A stretch of DNA of 64,000 nt, taken from contig NZ_JABAEF010000002.1 in the NCBI RefSeq assembly GCF_023701945.1, forward strand, positions 310,001-374,000, written 5' to 3'. The position numbers and the translations under genes are program-made. Shown here in pieces: positions 1 to 8,015 of this stretch (position 1 is the first letter of the stretch; each line of letters opens with the position of its first letter). The notes under the pieces were generated by a model. That model was not told the origin of the DNA, ran no database searches, and saw nothing but the letters and a program-made list of their open reading frames with translations. The DNA is from Rhizobium sp. CG5. Its GTDB lineage: Bacteria; Pseudomonadota; Alphaproteobacteria; Rhizobiales; Rhizobiaceae.

Positions 1-646
1 GGACAAGATCAACAAGGAACTGACCGAACTCAAGTCGCAGCTCGCATCGGTTGCCGAATCGGCTTCCTTCAACGGCGAAAACTGGCTCTACAACGACTCC
101 ACGACCGCCGTCGGCACCAAGGAAATGGTTGGTTCCTTCGTTCGTGACTCGGACGGCAACGTTGCTGTCGAAACCTTGTCCTTCGACGCCTCGACCTCGG
201 TTCTGATCGACGACGACGACGCCACGCGCGGCCTTCTGACCAAGGATTACGAAGTCGAAATCGCGACCGGCACGACCACCACCACCGTGACCTACTTCCT
301 GATCACCTCGGCCTCAACGGGCGCTTCGGGTTCGGTTGTCGAGCTCACGGACTCGAGCACGGACATTGAAGTCGACGGCATGATCAGCGCCGTTGATGCC
401 ATGTTGACCGACATGACAGATGCCGCTGCAACGCTCGGCGCGACCAAGAGCCGAATCGAAATGCAGGACGAGTTCGTCGCCGACCTCATGGACGTGATCG
501 ACACCGGCGTGGGCCGACTGGTCGATGCCGACATGAACGAGGAATCGACGAAGCTGAAAGCGCTCCAGACCCAGCAGCAGCTCGGTATCCAGGCGCTGTC
601 GATCGCCAACTCCAACTCCGACAACATCCTGTCGCTGTTCCGTTAA
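1..646 (+). CDS. fla: Flagellin, C-terminal part (5' end cut by window edge)
   Basis: This is the distal part of a flagellin, the subunit of the extracellular filament. The reading frame is open from base 2. Alignment to the next flagellin shows that about 105 N-terminal residues lie outside the window. The visible part runs from the end of the first conserved helical domain, through the variable middle, to the conserved C-terminal helix ending in SNSDNILSLFR. It is nearly identical to the next two genes over most of its length, so it is a recent tandem paralogue. A strong terminator follows. The paralogue letter cannot be assigned from sequence alone. Confidence 0.95.
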   Translation, partial: DKINKELTELKSQLASVAESASFNGENWLYNDSTTAVGTKEMVGSFVRDSDGNVAVETLSFDASTSVLIDDDDATRGLLTKDYEVEIATGTTTTTVTYFLITSASTGASGSVVELTDSSTDIEVDGMISAVDAMLTDMTDAAATLGATKSRIEMQDEFVADLMDVIDTGVGRLVDADMNEESTKLKALQTQQQLGIQALSIANSNSDNILSLFR

Positions 647-690
647 TCGGACGCGCCATAGCCGCCTGAATGAAAGGTGGAGTATCCAGT

Positions 691-723
691 CAGTCGCGCC
701 CCTCAGGGCGCGGCTGTTTTTTT
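691..723 (+). terminator. Rho-independent terminator after the first flagellin
   Basis: A GC-rich stem (CGCGCCC at 695-701 pairing with GGGCGCG at 706-712, extended by weaker pairs to 691 and 716) has a CTCA loop and is followed by a run of seven T. It shows that each flagellin is a separate transcription unit. Confidence 0.9.
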
Positions 724-799
724 GCATTCGCCAGGGCAGTGCGCAATTTTACTCGGGCTAACAACCCCTGTCTGAAATATTCGGAAATCTATTTCGCGA

Positions 800-816
800 T
801 TTAGCGTCTGTTAACC
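800..816 (+). promoter_or_regulatory. CtrA-like box upstream of second flagellin
   Basis: TTTA, seven bases, then TTAACC. The CtrA consensus is TTAA-N7-TTAA, so the left half has one mismatch. The same arrangement recurs before the next two flagellins and before rem. Assignment to CtrA rests on the consensus only. Confidence 0.5.
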
Positions 817-895
817 TTAATGAGGTTGAATAGGGATATCAAAACGACGGATTAACCACTTGTAAACAAAGGTTAATTGCATGACGCGTGCTGTC

Positions 896-928
896 GTTGC
901 CGGTATCACAATCCGGTATGTCCCTTCC
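896..928 (+). promoter_or_regulatory. Conserved flagellin 5' leader element, copy 1
   Basis: The element reads GTTGCCGGTA, a short spacer, then CCGGTATGTCCCTTCC. The two CCGG blocks can pair as a small hairpin. Copies lie at 2157-2188 and 3442-3480, each 24 to 33 bases before the flagellin ATG, so the element is probably within the mRNA leader. FlbT, encoded at 15411, is known in Caulobacter to act on flagellin mRNA leaders, and this element is a candidate target. Confidence 0.55.
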
Positions 929-957
929 CATTTTCCTTTCAATAAGGGGCAGTACCT

Positions 958-1917
958 ATGACGAGTATTATGACGAATTCCGCTGCACTCGCAGCACTTG
1001 ACACTCTGCGTTCCATCGATACGCAAATGAACACCACGCAGTCGCGTGTATCTTCCGGCTACCGCGTCGAGGACGCATCTGACAACGCAGCTTACTGGTC
1101 GATCGCCACCACCATGCGTTCGGACAACAAGGCTCTTGGCTCCGTTCAGGACGCCCTCGGCCTCGGCGCTGCCAAGGTCGACACAGCCTATACCGGTATG
1201 GAAGCCTCGATCGACGTCGTTTCCGAAATCAAGGCCAAGCTGGTTGCCGCTCGCGAACCGGGCGTCGACAAGGACAAGATCAACAAGGAACTGACGGAAC
1301 TCAAGGCTCAGCTCGGCTCGATTGCCGAATCGGCTTCTTTCTCCGGTGAGAACTGGCTCTACAACGACTCCACCACTGCCATCGGCACCAAGGAAATGGT
1401 CGGCTCCTTCGTTCGTGACTCGGACGACAACGTTTCCATCGAAGTCCTGTCCTTCGACGCCTCGACCTCGGTTCTGATCGACGACGACGACGCCACGCGC
1501 GGCCTTCTGACCAAGGATTACGAAGTCGAAGTCGCGACCGGCACGACCACCAGCACCGTGACCTACTTCCTGATCACCTCGGCCTCAACGGGCGCTTCGG
1601 GTTCGGTTGTCGAACTGTCTGACTCGACCACGGACTTTGAAGTCGAAGGCATGATCAGCGCCGTTGACGCCATGTTGCTCGACATGACCGATGCCGGTGC
1701 AACGCTTGGTGCCACCAAGAGCCGCATCGACATGCAGGGCGAATTCGTCGCCGACCTCATGGATGTGATCGACACCGGCGTAGGCCGACTGGTCGATGCC
1801 GACATGAACGAGGAATCGACGAAGCTGAAAGCGCTCCAGACCCAGCAGCAGCTCGGTATCCAGTCGCTGTCGATCGCCAACTCCAACTCCGAAAACATCC
1901 TGTCGCTGTTCCGCTAA
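958..1917 (+). CDS. fla: Flagellin
   Basis: Complete 319-residue flagellin, the filament subunit exported through the flagellar type III apparatus. The N-terminal domain (MTSIMTNSAALAALDTLRSI, then QSRVSSGYRVEDASDNAAYW) and the C-terminal helix (LKALQTQQQLGIQ to the final LSLFR) are the classical D0/D1 polymerisation segments. The middle, about residues 140-240, is short and acidic, as in rhizobial complex filaments. The ATG is preceded by AAGGGGC seven bases upstream, shared with the paralogues. The gene has its own leader and terminator. It is almost identical to the third flagellin. Confidence 0.97.
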   Translation: MTSIMTNSAALAALDTLRSIDTQMNTTQSRVSSGYRVEDASDNAAYWSIATTMRSDNKALGSVQDALGLGAAKVDTAYTGMEASIDVVSEIKAKLVAAREPGVDKDKINKELTELKAQLGSIAESASFSGENWLYNDSTTAIGTKEMVGSFVRDSDDNVSIEVLSFDASTSVLIDDDDATRGLLTKDYEVEVATGTTTSTVTYFLITSASTGASGSVVELSDSTTDFEVEGMISAVDAMLLDMTDAGATLGATKSRIDMQGEFVADLMDVIDTGVGRLVDADMNEESTKLKALQTQQQLGIQSLSIANSNSENILSLFR

Positions 1918-1933
1918 GGAATGGTGGCATAAG

Positions 1934-1953
1934 GGAGGCGCTCCGGCGCCTCC
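1934..1953 (+). other. Short perfect hairpin after the second flagellin
   Basis: GGAGGCGC (1934-1941) pairs perfectly with GCGCCTCC (1946-1953) over a four-base loop. It has no T-run and lies 20 bases before the true terminator, so it may protect the 3' end of a stable flagellin mRNA. Confidence 0.5.
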
Positions 1954-1973
1954 TTACCGGATTGAACAGAGAC

Positions 1974-2004
1974 GCCGCGATCGAAGGATCGCGGCTCTTT
2001 TTTT
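1974..2004 (+). terminator. Terminator after the second flagellin
   Basis: GCCGCGATC (1974-1982), loop GAAG, GATCGCGGC (1987-1995), followed by TCTTTTTTT. Confidence 0.92.
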
Positions 2005-2059
2005 GCCCAAATCAAGTCTTCATTTTTCCTCAATTATTATTAACAAAAGCGGTCCTGCG

Positions 2060-2078
2060 TTTAGCTTTCATTAACCAT
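2060..2078 (+). promoter_or_regulatory. CtrA-like box upstream of third flagellin
   Basis: TTTA-N7-TTAACCAT. TTAACCAT is the alphaproteobacterial CtrA half-site form. Spacing and layout match the copy at 800. Confidence 0.5.
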
Positions 2079-2156
2079 AATGGTGTCAACTGTGCCTATC
2101 GAAACGGCGGGCCGATGACGAAAATCATCCGATAGGCGGGCATGAAGCTGACCTCC

Positions 2157-2188
2157 GTTGCCGGTATCAAACCCGGTATGTCCCTTCC
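2157..2188 (+). promoter_or_regulatory. Conserved flagellin 5' leader element, copy 2
   Basis: GTTGCCGGTATCAAACCCGG followed by TATGTCCCTTCC. It differs from copy 1 at only a few spacer positions, although the surrounding leader sequence is much less conserved. Confidence 0.55.
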
Positions 2189-2216
2189 AAATCACTGTCA
2201 ATAAAGGGGCAGCACT

Positions 2217-3176
2217 ATGACGAGCTTGATGACCAACAGCGCCGCAATCGCAGCACTTGACACTCTGCGTTCCATCGATACGCAAATGAATACCACGCAG
2301 TCGCGTGTATCTTCCGGCTACCGCGTCGAGGACGCATCGGACAACGCCGCTTACTGGTCGATCGCCACCACCATGCGTTCCGACAACAAGTCACTTGGCG
2401 CCGTCCAGGACGCCCTCGGCCTCGGCGCTGCCAAGGTCGATACAGCCTATACCGGTATGGAAGCCTCCATCGACGTTGTGTCCGAAATCAAGGCCAAGCT
2501 GGTTGCCGCTCGTGAGCCGGGTGTTGACAAAAGCAAGATCAACAAGGAACTGACGGAACTCAAGGCGCAGCTCGGCTCGATCGCCGAATCGGCTTCTTTC
2601 TCCGGTGAGAACTGGCTCTACAACGACTCCACCAGTCCCGTTGGCACCAAGGAAATGGTCGGCTCCTTCGTTCGTGACTCGGACGACAACGTTTCCGTCG
2701 AGGTTCTGTCCTTCGACGCCTCGACCTCGGTTCTGATCGACGACAACGACGCCACGCTCGGCCTTCTGACCAAGGATTACGAAGTCGAAGTCGCGACCGG
2801 CACGACCACCAGCACCGTGACCTACTTCCTGATCACCTCGGCCTCAACGGGCGCTTCGGGTTCGGTTGTCGAGCTCACGGACTCGACCACGGACATGGAA
2901 GTCGAAGGCATGATCAGCGCCGTTGACGCCATGTTGCTCGACATGACCGATGCCGGTGCAACGCTTGGTGCCACCAAGAGCCGCATCGACATGCAGGGCG
3001 AGTTCGTCGCCGACCTCATGGATGTGATCGACACCGGCGTAGGCCGACTGGTCGATGCCGACATGAACGAGGAATCGACGAAGCTGAAAGCGCTCCAGAC
3101 CCAGCAGCAGCTCGGTATCCAGGCGCTGTCGATCGCCAACTCCAACTCCGAAAACGTGCTGTCGCTGTTCCAGTAA
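2217..3176 (+). CDS. fla: Flagellin
   Basis: Complete 319-residue flagellin with the same domain layout as its upstream neighbour (N-terminal MTSLMTNSAA to DNAAYW, C-terminal helix ending ENVLSLFQ). The ATG follows AAAGGGGC with the same spacing as the other copies. Differences from the second flagellin are scattered conservative changes, which fits duplication plus ongoing recombination. It has its own CtrA-like box, leader element and terminator. Related rhizobia assemble filaments from several flagellins at once, so it is probably a co-assembled subunit. Confidence 0.97.
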   Translation: MTSLMTNSAAIAALDTLRSIDTQMNTTQSRVSSGYRVEDASDNAAYWSIATTMRSDNKSLGAVQDALGLGAAKVDTAYTGMEASIDVVSEIKAKLVAAREPGVDKSKINKELTELKAQLGSIAESASFSGENWLYNDSTSPVGTKEMVGSFVRDSDDNVSVEVLSFDASTSVLIDDNDATLGLLTKDYEVEVATGTTTSTVTYFLITSASTGASGSVVELTDSTTDMEVEGMISAVDAMLLDMTDAGATLGATKSRIDMQGEFVADLMDVIDTGVGRLVDADMNEESTKLKALQTQQQLGIQALSIANSNSENVLSLFQ

Positions 3177-3223
3177 TAGGCTCTCCGGCAGTCGCCGGGT
3201 CTATCAGACCGTCAACAAGCAAG

Positions 3224-3262
3224 AAACGCCGCGATCCCAAGGGTCGCGGCGTTTGTCGTTTT
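3224..3262 (+). terminator. Terminator after the third flagellin
   Basis: AAACGCCGCGA..CCC pairs with GGGTCGCGGCGTTT, with one bulged T and an AA loop, and is followed by a T-rich tract ending in TTTTT. Confidence 0.9.
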
Positions 3263-3342
3263 TATCTCTGGCTTGAGCGACGCTTGTGGCTTGGCGGGAT
3301 CTTAGGGAATTATTCATTCAGATTAACAAAAACTTTATTGCG

Positions 3343-3361
3343 TTAAGGATTTGTTAACCAT
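3343..3361 (+). promoter_or_regulatory. CtrA box upstream of fourth flagellin
   Basis: TTAA (3343-3346), seven bases, TTAACCAT (3354-3361). This is an exact match to TTAA-N7-TTAA with the extended CCAT, the best of the three flagellin boxes. Confidence 0.6.
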
Positions 3362-3441
3362 ATGACTGTTAATCATTCGTTAAGAACGTCAGGTTGGTCG
3401 CCAGGGCAAACAAGCGACCGATGCGCATGAAGCGATCTGAC

Positions 3442-3480
3442 GTTGCCGGTAATCAATAGATTTACAGTCCGGTATGTCCC
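3442..3480 (+). promoter_or_regulatory. Conserved flagellin 5' leader element, copy 3
   Basis: GTTGCCGGTAATC, then GATTTACAGTCCGGTATGTCCC. The spacer is longer than in the other copies but adds pairing (AATC with GATT), which keeps a hairpin between the two CCGG blocks. That looks like conservation of a structure and not only of sequence. Confidence 0.5.
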
Positions 3481-3504
3481 GTAACCTTCATGGGGCACCA
3501 ATCA

Positions 3505-4467
3505 ATGACCAGCATTATGACCAATACCGCCGCGATGGCGGCTCTTCAGACACTTCGCTCGATCGACTCGAACATGGAGGAAACGCAAGCACGCGTATCG
3601 TCCGGTTACCGGGTCGGCACGGCCGCCGACAACGCCGCATACTGGTCGATCGCGACCACCATGCGCTCCGACAACGCAGCACTCTCCACCGTTCAGGATG
3701 CACTCGGCCTTGGCGCCGCGAAGACAGATACGGCCTATACAGGCCTGGAATCGGCGGTCGAGGTCGTCACCGAAATCAAGTCCAAGCTGGTTGCGGCTCG
3801 CGAGCCGGGTGTCGACAAGGAAAAGATCAACAAGGAACTGGCCGAACTTAAGAACCAGCTGGCGTCAATTTCCGAATCGGCGTCCTTCTCCGGCGAAAAC
3901 TGGCTCTACAACGAATCGACGGCCGCACCGGGAACCAAGGAAATCGTCGCGTCGTTCAATCGCGCCACGGACGGCACCGTTTCCGTGACGACGCTTGCCT
4001 TCGACACATCCGAATCCGTGCTGATCGACACCAATGACGCATCCCGCGGCATTTTGACCGGAGGCGTGACCGTTGAAGAGCCGTCGGGCACCGGCACGAC
4101 CAGCGGCACCTACTTTCTGATCGATGCCAGCTCGACCACCACCGCTACCGGCACGGAAATTGAAATCGGAACCACCACCAGCGACGATACGCTGGACGGC
4201 ATGATCAGCGCCGTCGACGCCATTCTCCAGCAACTGACGGATTCGGCTTCCACTCTTGGTGCCATCACCAGCCGTATCGACATGCAGGACGAGTTCGTCT
4301 CGACCCTGATGGACGTGATCGACAAGGGCGTCGGTCGACTGGTCGATGCCGACATGAACGAAGAGTCGACGAAGCTGAAAGCGCTCCAGACCCAGCAGCA
4401 GCTCGGCATTCAGTCTCTGTCCATTGCCAATACCAATGCCGAGAACATCCTCACCCTGTTCAAGTAA
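3505..4467 (+). CDS. fla: Flagellin (divergent fourth copy)
   Basis: A 320-residue flagellin. The upstream in-frame ATG at 3490 would add five residues (MGHQS), but the other copies all begin MTS-MTN and the GGGGC ribosome site lies eight bases before 3505, so 3505 is preferred. The N- and C-terminal filament domains are conserved, while the middle (about residues 145-235) is clearly different from the other three. At its 3' end it again becomes nearly identical to them at the nucleotide level. It is probably a minor or specialised filament subunit. Confidence 0.95.
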   Translation: MTSIMTNTAAMAALQTLRSIDSNMEETQARVSSGYRVGTAADNAAYWSIATTMRSDNAALSTVQDALGLGAAKTDTAYTGLESAVEVVTEIKSKLVAAREPGVDKEKINKELAELKNQLASISESASFSGENWLYNESTAAPGTKEIVASFNRATDGTVSVTTLAFDTSESVLIDTNDASRGILTGGVTVEEPSGTGTTSGTYFLIDASSTTTATGTEIEIGTTTSDDTLDGMISAVDAILQQLTDSASTLGAITSRIDMQDEFVSTLMDVIDKGVGRLVDADMNEESTKLKALQTQQQLGIQSLSIANTNAENILTLFK

Positions 4468-4541
4468 GGCATTGATCGACGGGCCGGAGTTGACTGATTT
4501 CCCCTCTACCGTGCCGCCGGTCATCGGCATCAGGTGGAACC

Positions 4542-4577
4542 GTTGGACCGCGCAACTGCCCTGGCGCGCGGTCCAAC
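4542..4577. repeat. 12-bp perfect inverted repeat downstream of flagellins
   Basis: GTTGGACCGCGC (4542-4553) and GCGCGGTCCAAC (4566-4577) are perfect arms around a 12-base loop, in the 320-base space between the fourth flagellin and the next gene. There is no T-run, so it may be a Rho-assisted terminator or an mRNA-stabilising hairpin. The rest of 4468-4787 shows no gene. Confidence 0.7.
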
Positions 4578-4787
4578 ACCTTCATCCTCGCACAAGTTTG
4601 ACCTTCTAGTTTTCCATGTGGCGTCTTTCCGGCGCCGATCGGCACAAGCATAGCCGGATGTCCCGGGATTGAAACGGATCGTGGGTGTAGAGTTGACAAA
4701 GATTTTTGAACTGGTCCCAAATTCCGGCCTGTCGGTCGTCGGCGCATCGCGTCGGCGCGTTTTTGCGCAAGCAGGAGGGCGCGTCCT

Positions 4788-5438
4788 ATGAGCATGCCTC
4801 TTGCACGCTATCTGAAAGACTTCAGCGCTCCGCAATCGGCGACAGTCACCACGGACGATGTCGGCTTCGGCGCCTCCGGCCTGGATTTCGATGACAGCGA
4901 TTTTCCGGCTTTGAGCGCTCCCGATCCGATCGATCTTGAGGCGGAGAGACGCGAGGCCTATGCCGAAGGCCATGAAGCGGCGGAACGGGCGCTGCGTGAA
5001 CAATACGAGGGCGACCGACAGGCGCTGGATGCCAGGCACCGCGACGAGGTCGCCGCCCTGCAGAAAGCCCACGAGGCCGCAACAGGCCGGCTCATCGCCG
5101 ACTGCCTTCGCCTGATCGCCTCCCAAGTCGCGGCCTCGGTCGCAGAGCAGTCCGTCGCCGCACTCGCGCCGCTGATCTCAAGGGACATTGCCGAGAATAC
5201 CGTCAAGGATCTAGCGCAACTGATCGAGCAGGCCGTCATGGCCGGTGATGCAGGCGTGATCACGGTCAGGGGACCACTTGCTCTCTTTGAGATGCTCAAG
5301 GATGAGTTGCCGGAATCCGCCGAGCGGCTGAGCCATGTCGAGGCGGACGATCTGGATCTGACAGTCGATCTTGCCGATACCGTTCTGGTCACCCGCATAT
5401 CGGCTTTTGCAGCCAGCCTTAAGAAAGTGTTGGGATGA
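4788..5438 (+). CDS. FliH-like flagellar export protein (inferred)
   Basis: A 216-residue protein with no confident family name from sequence alone. Its layout is a disordered acidic N-terminus (to about residue 45), an Ala/Glu-rich coiled coil with a spaced small-residue pattern ([13 protein letters not shown]), and a compact C-terminal domain (about 110-216) with [12 protein letters not shown] and [13 protein letters not shown]. This resembles FliH/SctL, the peripheral stalk that regulates the export ATPase FliI. AGGAGGG precedes the ATG at good spacing. It overlaps motB by four bases (ATGA), so the two are translationally coupled. The FliH role is inference. Confidence 0.6.
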   Translation: MSMPLARYLKDFSAPQSATVTTDDVGFGASGLDFDDSDFPALSAPDPIDLEAERREAYAEGHEAAERALREQYEGDRQALDARHRDEVAALQKAHEAATGRLIADCLRLIASQVAASVAEQSVAALAPLISRDIAENTVKDLAQLIEQAVMAGDAGVITVRGPLALFEMLKDELPESAERLSHVEADDLDLTVDLADTVLVTRISAFAASLKKVLG

Positions 5439-6712
5439 GCGACGGCGAAAATCACCATCACGGCAAGAATGAGATCATCATCATCAAGCGTCATGGTGGC
5501 GGCGATCATGATGGGAACCATGGCGGCGCGTGGAAGATTGCCTATGCCGACTTCATGACCGCCATGATGGCCTTCTTTCTGGTCATGTGGCTGGTCAATG
5601 CCGCCAACGAGGAAACCAAGGCTTCTGTTGCCAGCTATTTCAACCCGATCAAATTGTCCGACGAAAAGCCGACCGAAAAAGGCTTGAAAAAGCCTGTGGA
5701 CCAGGCCGAGGGCGAGCAAAAGCAGGAACGTTCGAAGGTCAAGGAAGAGGAGCAGACGGTTGGTGCCGCGGCGGCGACCGGCGAGGACCAGACCGCGACA
5801 TCCGGCGATCAGGCCAACTATTCCGAGGCGGATTTCTTCGAGAACCCGTACTCCGTTCTGGCGGAAATCGCACAGGAAGTCGGCCAGCAGGCCAATGTCA
5901 GCGCCAAGGGCGAGGGCGGCGCCAGCGATTCCGGTCCCTCGACCGGTGCCGAAGGCGGCGAGGCCTATCGCGACCCGTTCGATCCCGATTTTTGGACGCA
6001 GCAGGTGCAGACGGCCAAGGGCGAGCCCGGTACGCCGCGCACCCCCGACCTGTCTGCTGCCGACCAAACGCCGGCAGAGGCAGCCGCCATCGAGGCCAAT
6101 CAGGAGGTGGCTGTCGCCGTTCCAATCCCACGCCCGGCAAGTGCCGAAGACATTGCAGCCAAAGACAAGAGCAAGGATGCCGATCCCTCGAAACCGGTCA
6201 CAGCGCAGGACGTTGCGGACAAGACCAAGGATTTCGACAAGGAGAAGGACGCCGATGCCAAGGCTCTGCGCGAAAGTATCGAGACCGCCATCGGAGGAGT
6301 CGCCGGCAAGCTGGCCGAAGGGCTGATCGTCACGCCGGCTGAAGGTGGTCTGCTGGTCACCATCAGCGACCAGGCGCAGACGCCGATGTTCAACGTCGGT
6401 TCCGCCGTTCCGCGCAAGGAACTGGTGGTGGCGATGGAGAAGATCGGCAAGATCCTCGAAGGCCGCAAGGGATCGATCCTCATTCGCGGCCATACCGATG
6501 GTCGACAGTTCAAGGGCACGGAGAACGACAATTGGCGCCTTTCCATGGCCCGCGCCCATAGCGCCTATTACATGCTGGTGCGCGGTGGCCTGAGCGAGAA
6601 CAGGGTCAGCCAGGTCTCCGGCTATGCCGACCGGCGTCTTCAGGTGCCCGAGAACCCCTTGGCGGATGCCAATCGGCGCATCGAGATCCTGATCCAGGCG
6701 GGTCAGGGATAG
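5435..6712 (+). CDS. motB: Flagellar stator protein MotB
   Basis: A 425-residue stator subunit that anchors the proton channel to peptidoglycan. A His/Gly-rich cytoplasmic tail is followed by one membrane helix (about residues 33-56) carrying the proton-binding Asp39 in the motif YADFM. Then comes a long charged periplasmic linker (about 60-290), and an OmpA-like peptidoglycan-binding domain with RGHTDGRQF. The linker is much longer than in enteric MotB (about 310 residues in total), as in rhizobia. motA is not in the window. It starts inside the previous stop codon and is followed four bases later by motC. Confidence 0.95.
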   Translation: MSDGENHHHGKNEIIIIKRHGGGDHDGNHGGAWKIAYADFMTAMMAFFLVMWLVNAANEETKASVASYFNPIKLSDEKPTEKGLKKPVDQAEGEQKQERSKVKEEEQTVGAAAATGEDQTATSGDQANYSEADFFENPYSVLAEIAQEVGQQANVSAKGEGGASDSGPSTGAEGGEAYRDPFDPDFWTQQVQTAKGEPGTPRTPDLSAADQTPAEAAAIEANQEVAVAVPIPRPASAEDIAAKDKSKDADPSKPVTAQDVADKTKDFDKEKDADAKALRESIETAIGGVAGKLAEGLIVTPAEGGLLVTISDQAQTPMFNVGSAVPRKELVVAMEKIGKILEGRKGSILIRGHTDGRQFKGTENDNWRLSMARAHSAYYMLVRGGLSENRVSQVSGYADRRLQVPENPLADANRRIEILIQAGQG

Positions 6713-6716
6713 CACC

Positions 6717-8015
6717 ATGGCAGCTGCAATGAGGCCGTTCCGTGTAATTGTTCTGGCAGCCCTCGGGCTCGCCTCGACGGGACCGCTTGGCGCGCAGACG
6801 CTGGATTCCATCGAACCATTCCGCATGCTGCGGTCGCTGCAGTTCGTGCAGGATTCCGTCGTTCTGGGCGACCATTCGGCGGCAGACATGCAGCGCTTCA
6901 TGCTGGAGACCATCGATAGCCGCTTGCGCAGTTCGGATGCCTCCGTTTTCGAGGAACCGCGAAATGTCGATGCAGCGTTGATCTACGCCATGAGCGGCGG
7001 CAATCCGGCCACCCTGGAATTCCTGGTGGCGCGTGACGTCGACGGCAATTTTGACAATCGCGTCACGGATGCATTGCGCAAATACCTGAGCGGCAAGGGC
7101 ACCCTGATCGCTAAAAGCCTTGCCGAGATGGTGCCGGAATATCGCGATCAGAAAATCGGCCCTTATCTCGCGCTCGTAGCCGGCAATGTGACCATTACCC
7201 GGGACCCCGCCGCCGCCCTCAAATTCTATGATTGGGCGCGACTGACCGCTCCCGGAACGATCGTCGAGGAGGCGGCCCTGCGCCGCTCCCTGTCGATAAC
7301 GCTCGATACCGGCATGGTCGAAAAGGGTGCGGCCTATTCCAATCGCTACGCCCGCCGTTTTCTGCATTCCCCCTATGCCAGCCAGTTCGCCGATCTGTTC
7401 GTGCGTCTCGTGGTCGACCATTTCGACAAGCTGGATGAGCAGTATATCCTGACGACACTCTCCTTCATGGACGAGCCGCGCCAACGGGAAGTGTATCTGC
7501 GCATTGCAAGGCAGGCCGCCATCAATGGCAATACCGAGCTGGCACGGCTGGGCGCCTCCCATGCGAAGGCCCTGTCGGGCCAGGTGGACGATGGCATGGA
7601 TGCCTTGGCCGATCTTTACGGCGGCGTCGCCGATGTCTCGACCGGGAGCGTAGAGGCCGCCATGCAGGCAATCCTGGATATTTCCGATGAAAACTTGTCT
7701 CCCTCCGATCGCGCCTTGCGCACCGCTGCCCAGGCCGTTGCCGAGGAAGTGCTGCGTCTTCCTGTGATGGAAAGCCCGACGCAAGCCGACTCAACCACTC
7801 CTGTGGCCGTTATTCCCGAAACGGCTTCGGATGACCCGACCGCAATGACAGCGGCCGAGCGTGCAGCGGCACCTGTACCCGTTGCGGATAAACCTGCCGG
7901 AACGAGTGAAGAGGGCACGGCGAACGATCCGGCCTTCCAGTCATTTGTCGATACTGGCCGTTCCAAACTCGAAGAAATCGATAAGCTGCTGAATGAAGAA
8001 AGTGCAACAAGATGA
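6717..8015 (+). CDS. motC: Periplasmic motility protein MotC
   Basis: A 432-residue exported protein found in rhizobia, where MotC is required for motor rotation and interacts with the MotB periplasmic part. An N-terminal signal peptide (hydrophobic VIVLAALGLAS, cleavage near GAQ) precedes an Ala/Leu-rich helical body and a low-complexity Pro/Ala/Thr C-terminus. ATG 6729 is an alternative start. The gene sits between motB and fliK and overlaps fliK by four bases, which is the rhizobial order. Confidence 0.92.
   Translation: MAAAMRPFRVIVLAALGLASTGPLGAQTLDSIEPFRMLRSLQFVQDSVVLGDHSAADMQRFMLETIDSRLRSSDASVFEEPRNVDAALIYAMSGGNPATLEFLVARDVDGNFDNRVTDALRKYLSGKGTLIAKSLAEMVPEYRDQKIGPYLALVAGNVTITRDPAAALKFYDWARLTAPGTIVEEAALRRSLSITLDTGMVEKGAAYSNRYARRFLHSPYASQFADLFVRLVVDHFDKLDEQYILTTLSFMDEPRQREVYLRIARQAAINGNTELARLGASHAKALSGQVDDGMDALADLYGGVADVSTGSVEAAMQAILDISDENLSPSDRALRTAAQAVAEEVLRLPVMESPTQADSTTPVAVIPETASDDPTAMTAAERAAAPVPVADKPAGTSEEGTANDPAFQSFVDTGRSKLEEIDKLLNEESATR

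Noticed and set aside
292..3145. Repeated 107-111 residue open frames antisense to the flagellins
   Set aside because: They recur only because the flagellins are duplicated. They have no ribosome sites, and codon bias belongs to the plus-strand genes.
918..3500. ATG within CCGGTATGTCCC of each flagellin leader as a conserved regulatory upstream ORF
   Set aside because: The frames differ: copy 2 gives eight codons and stops, copy 1 runs on out of frame past the flagellin start, copy 3 continues far. No conserved peptide results.
4958..6913. 651-codon open frame antisense to motB
   Set aside because: Mirror of high-GC coding bias. motB is unambiguous on the plus strand.
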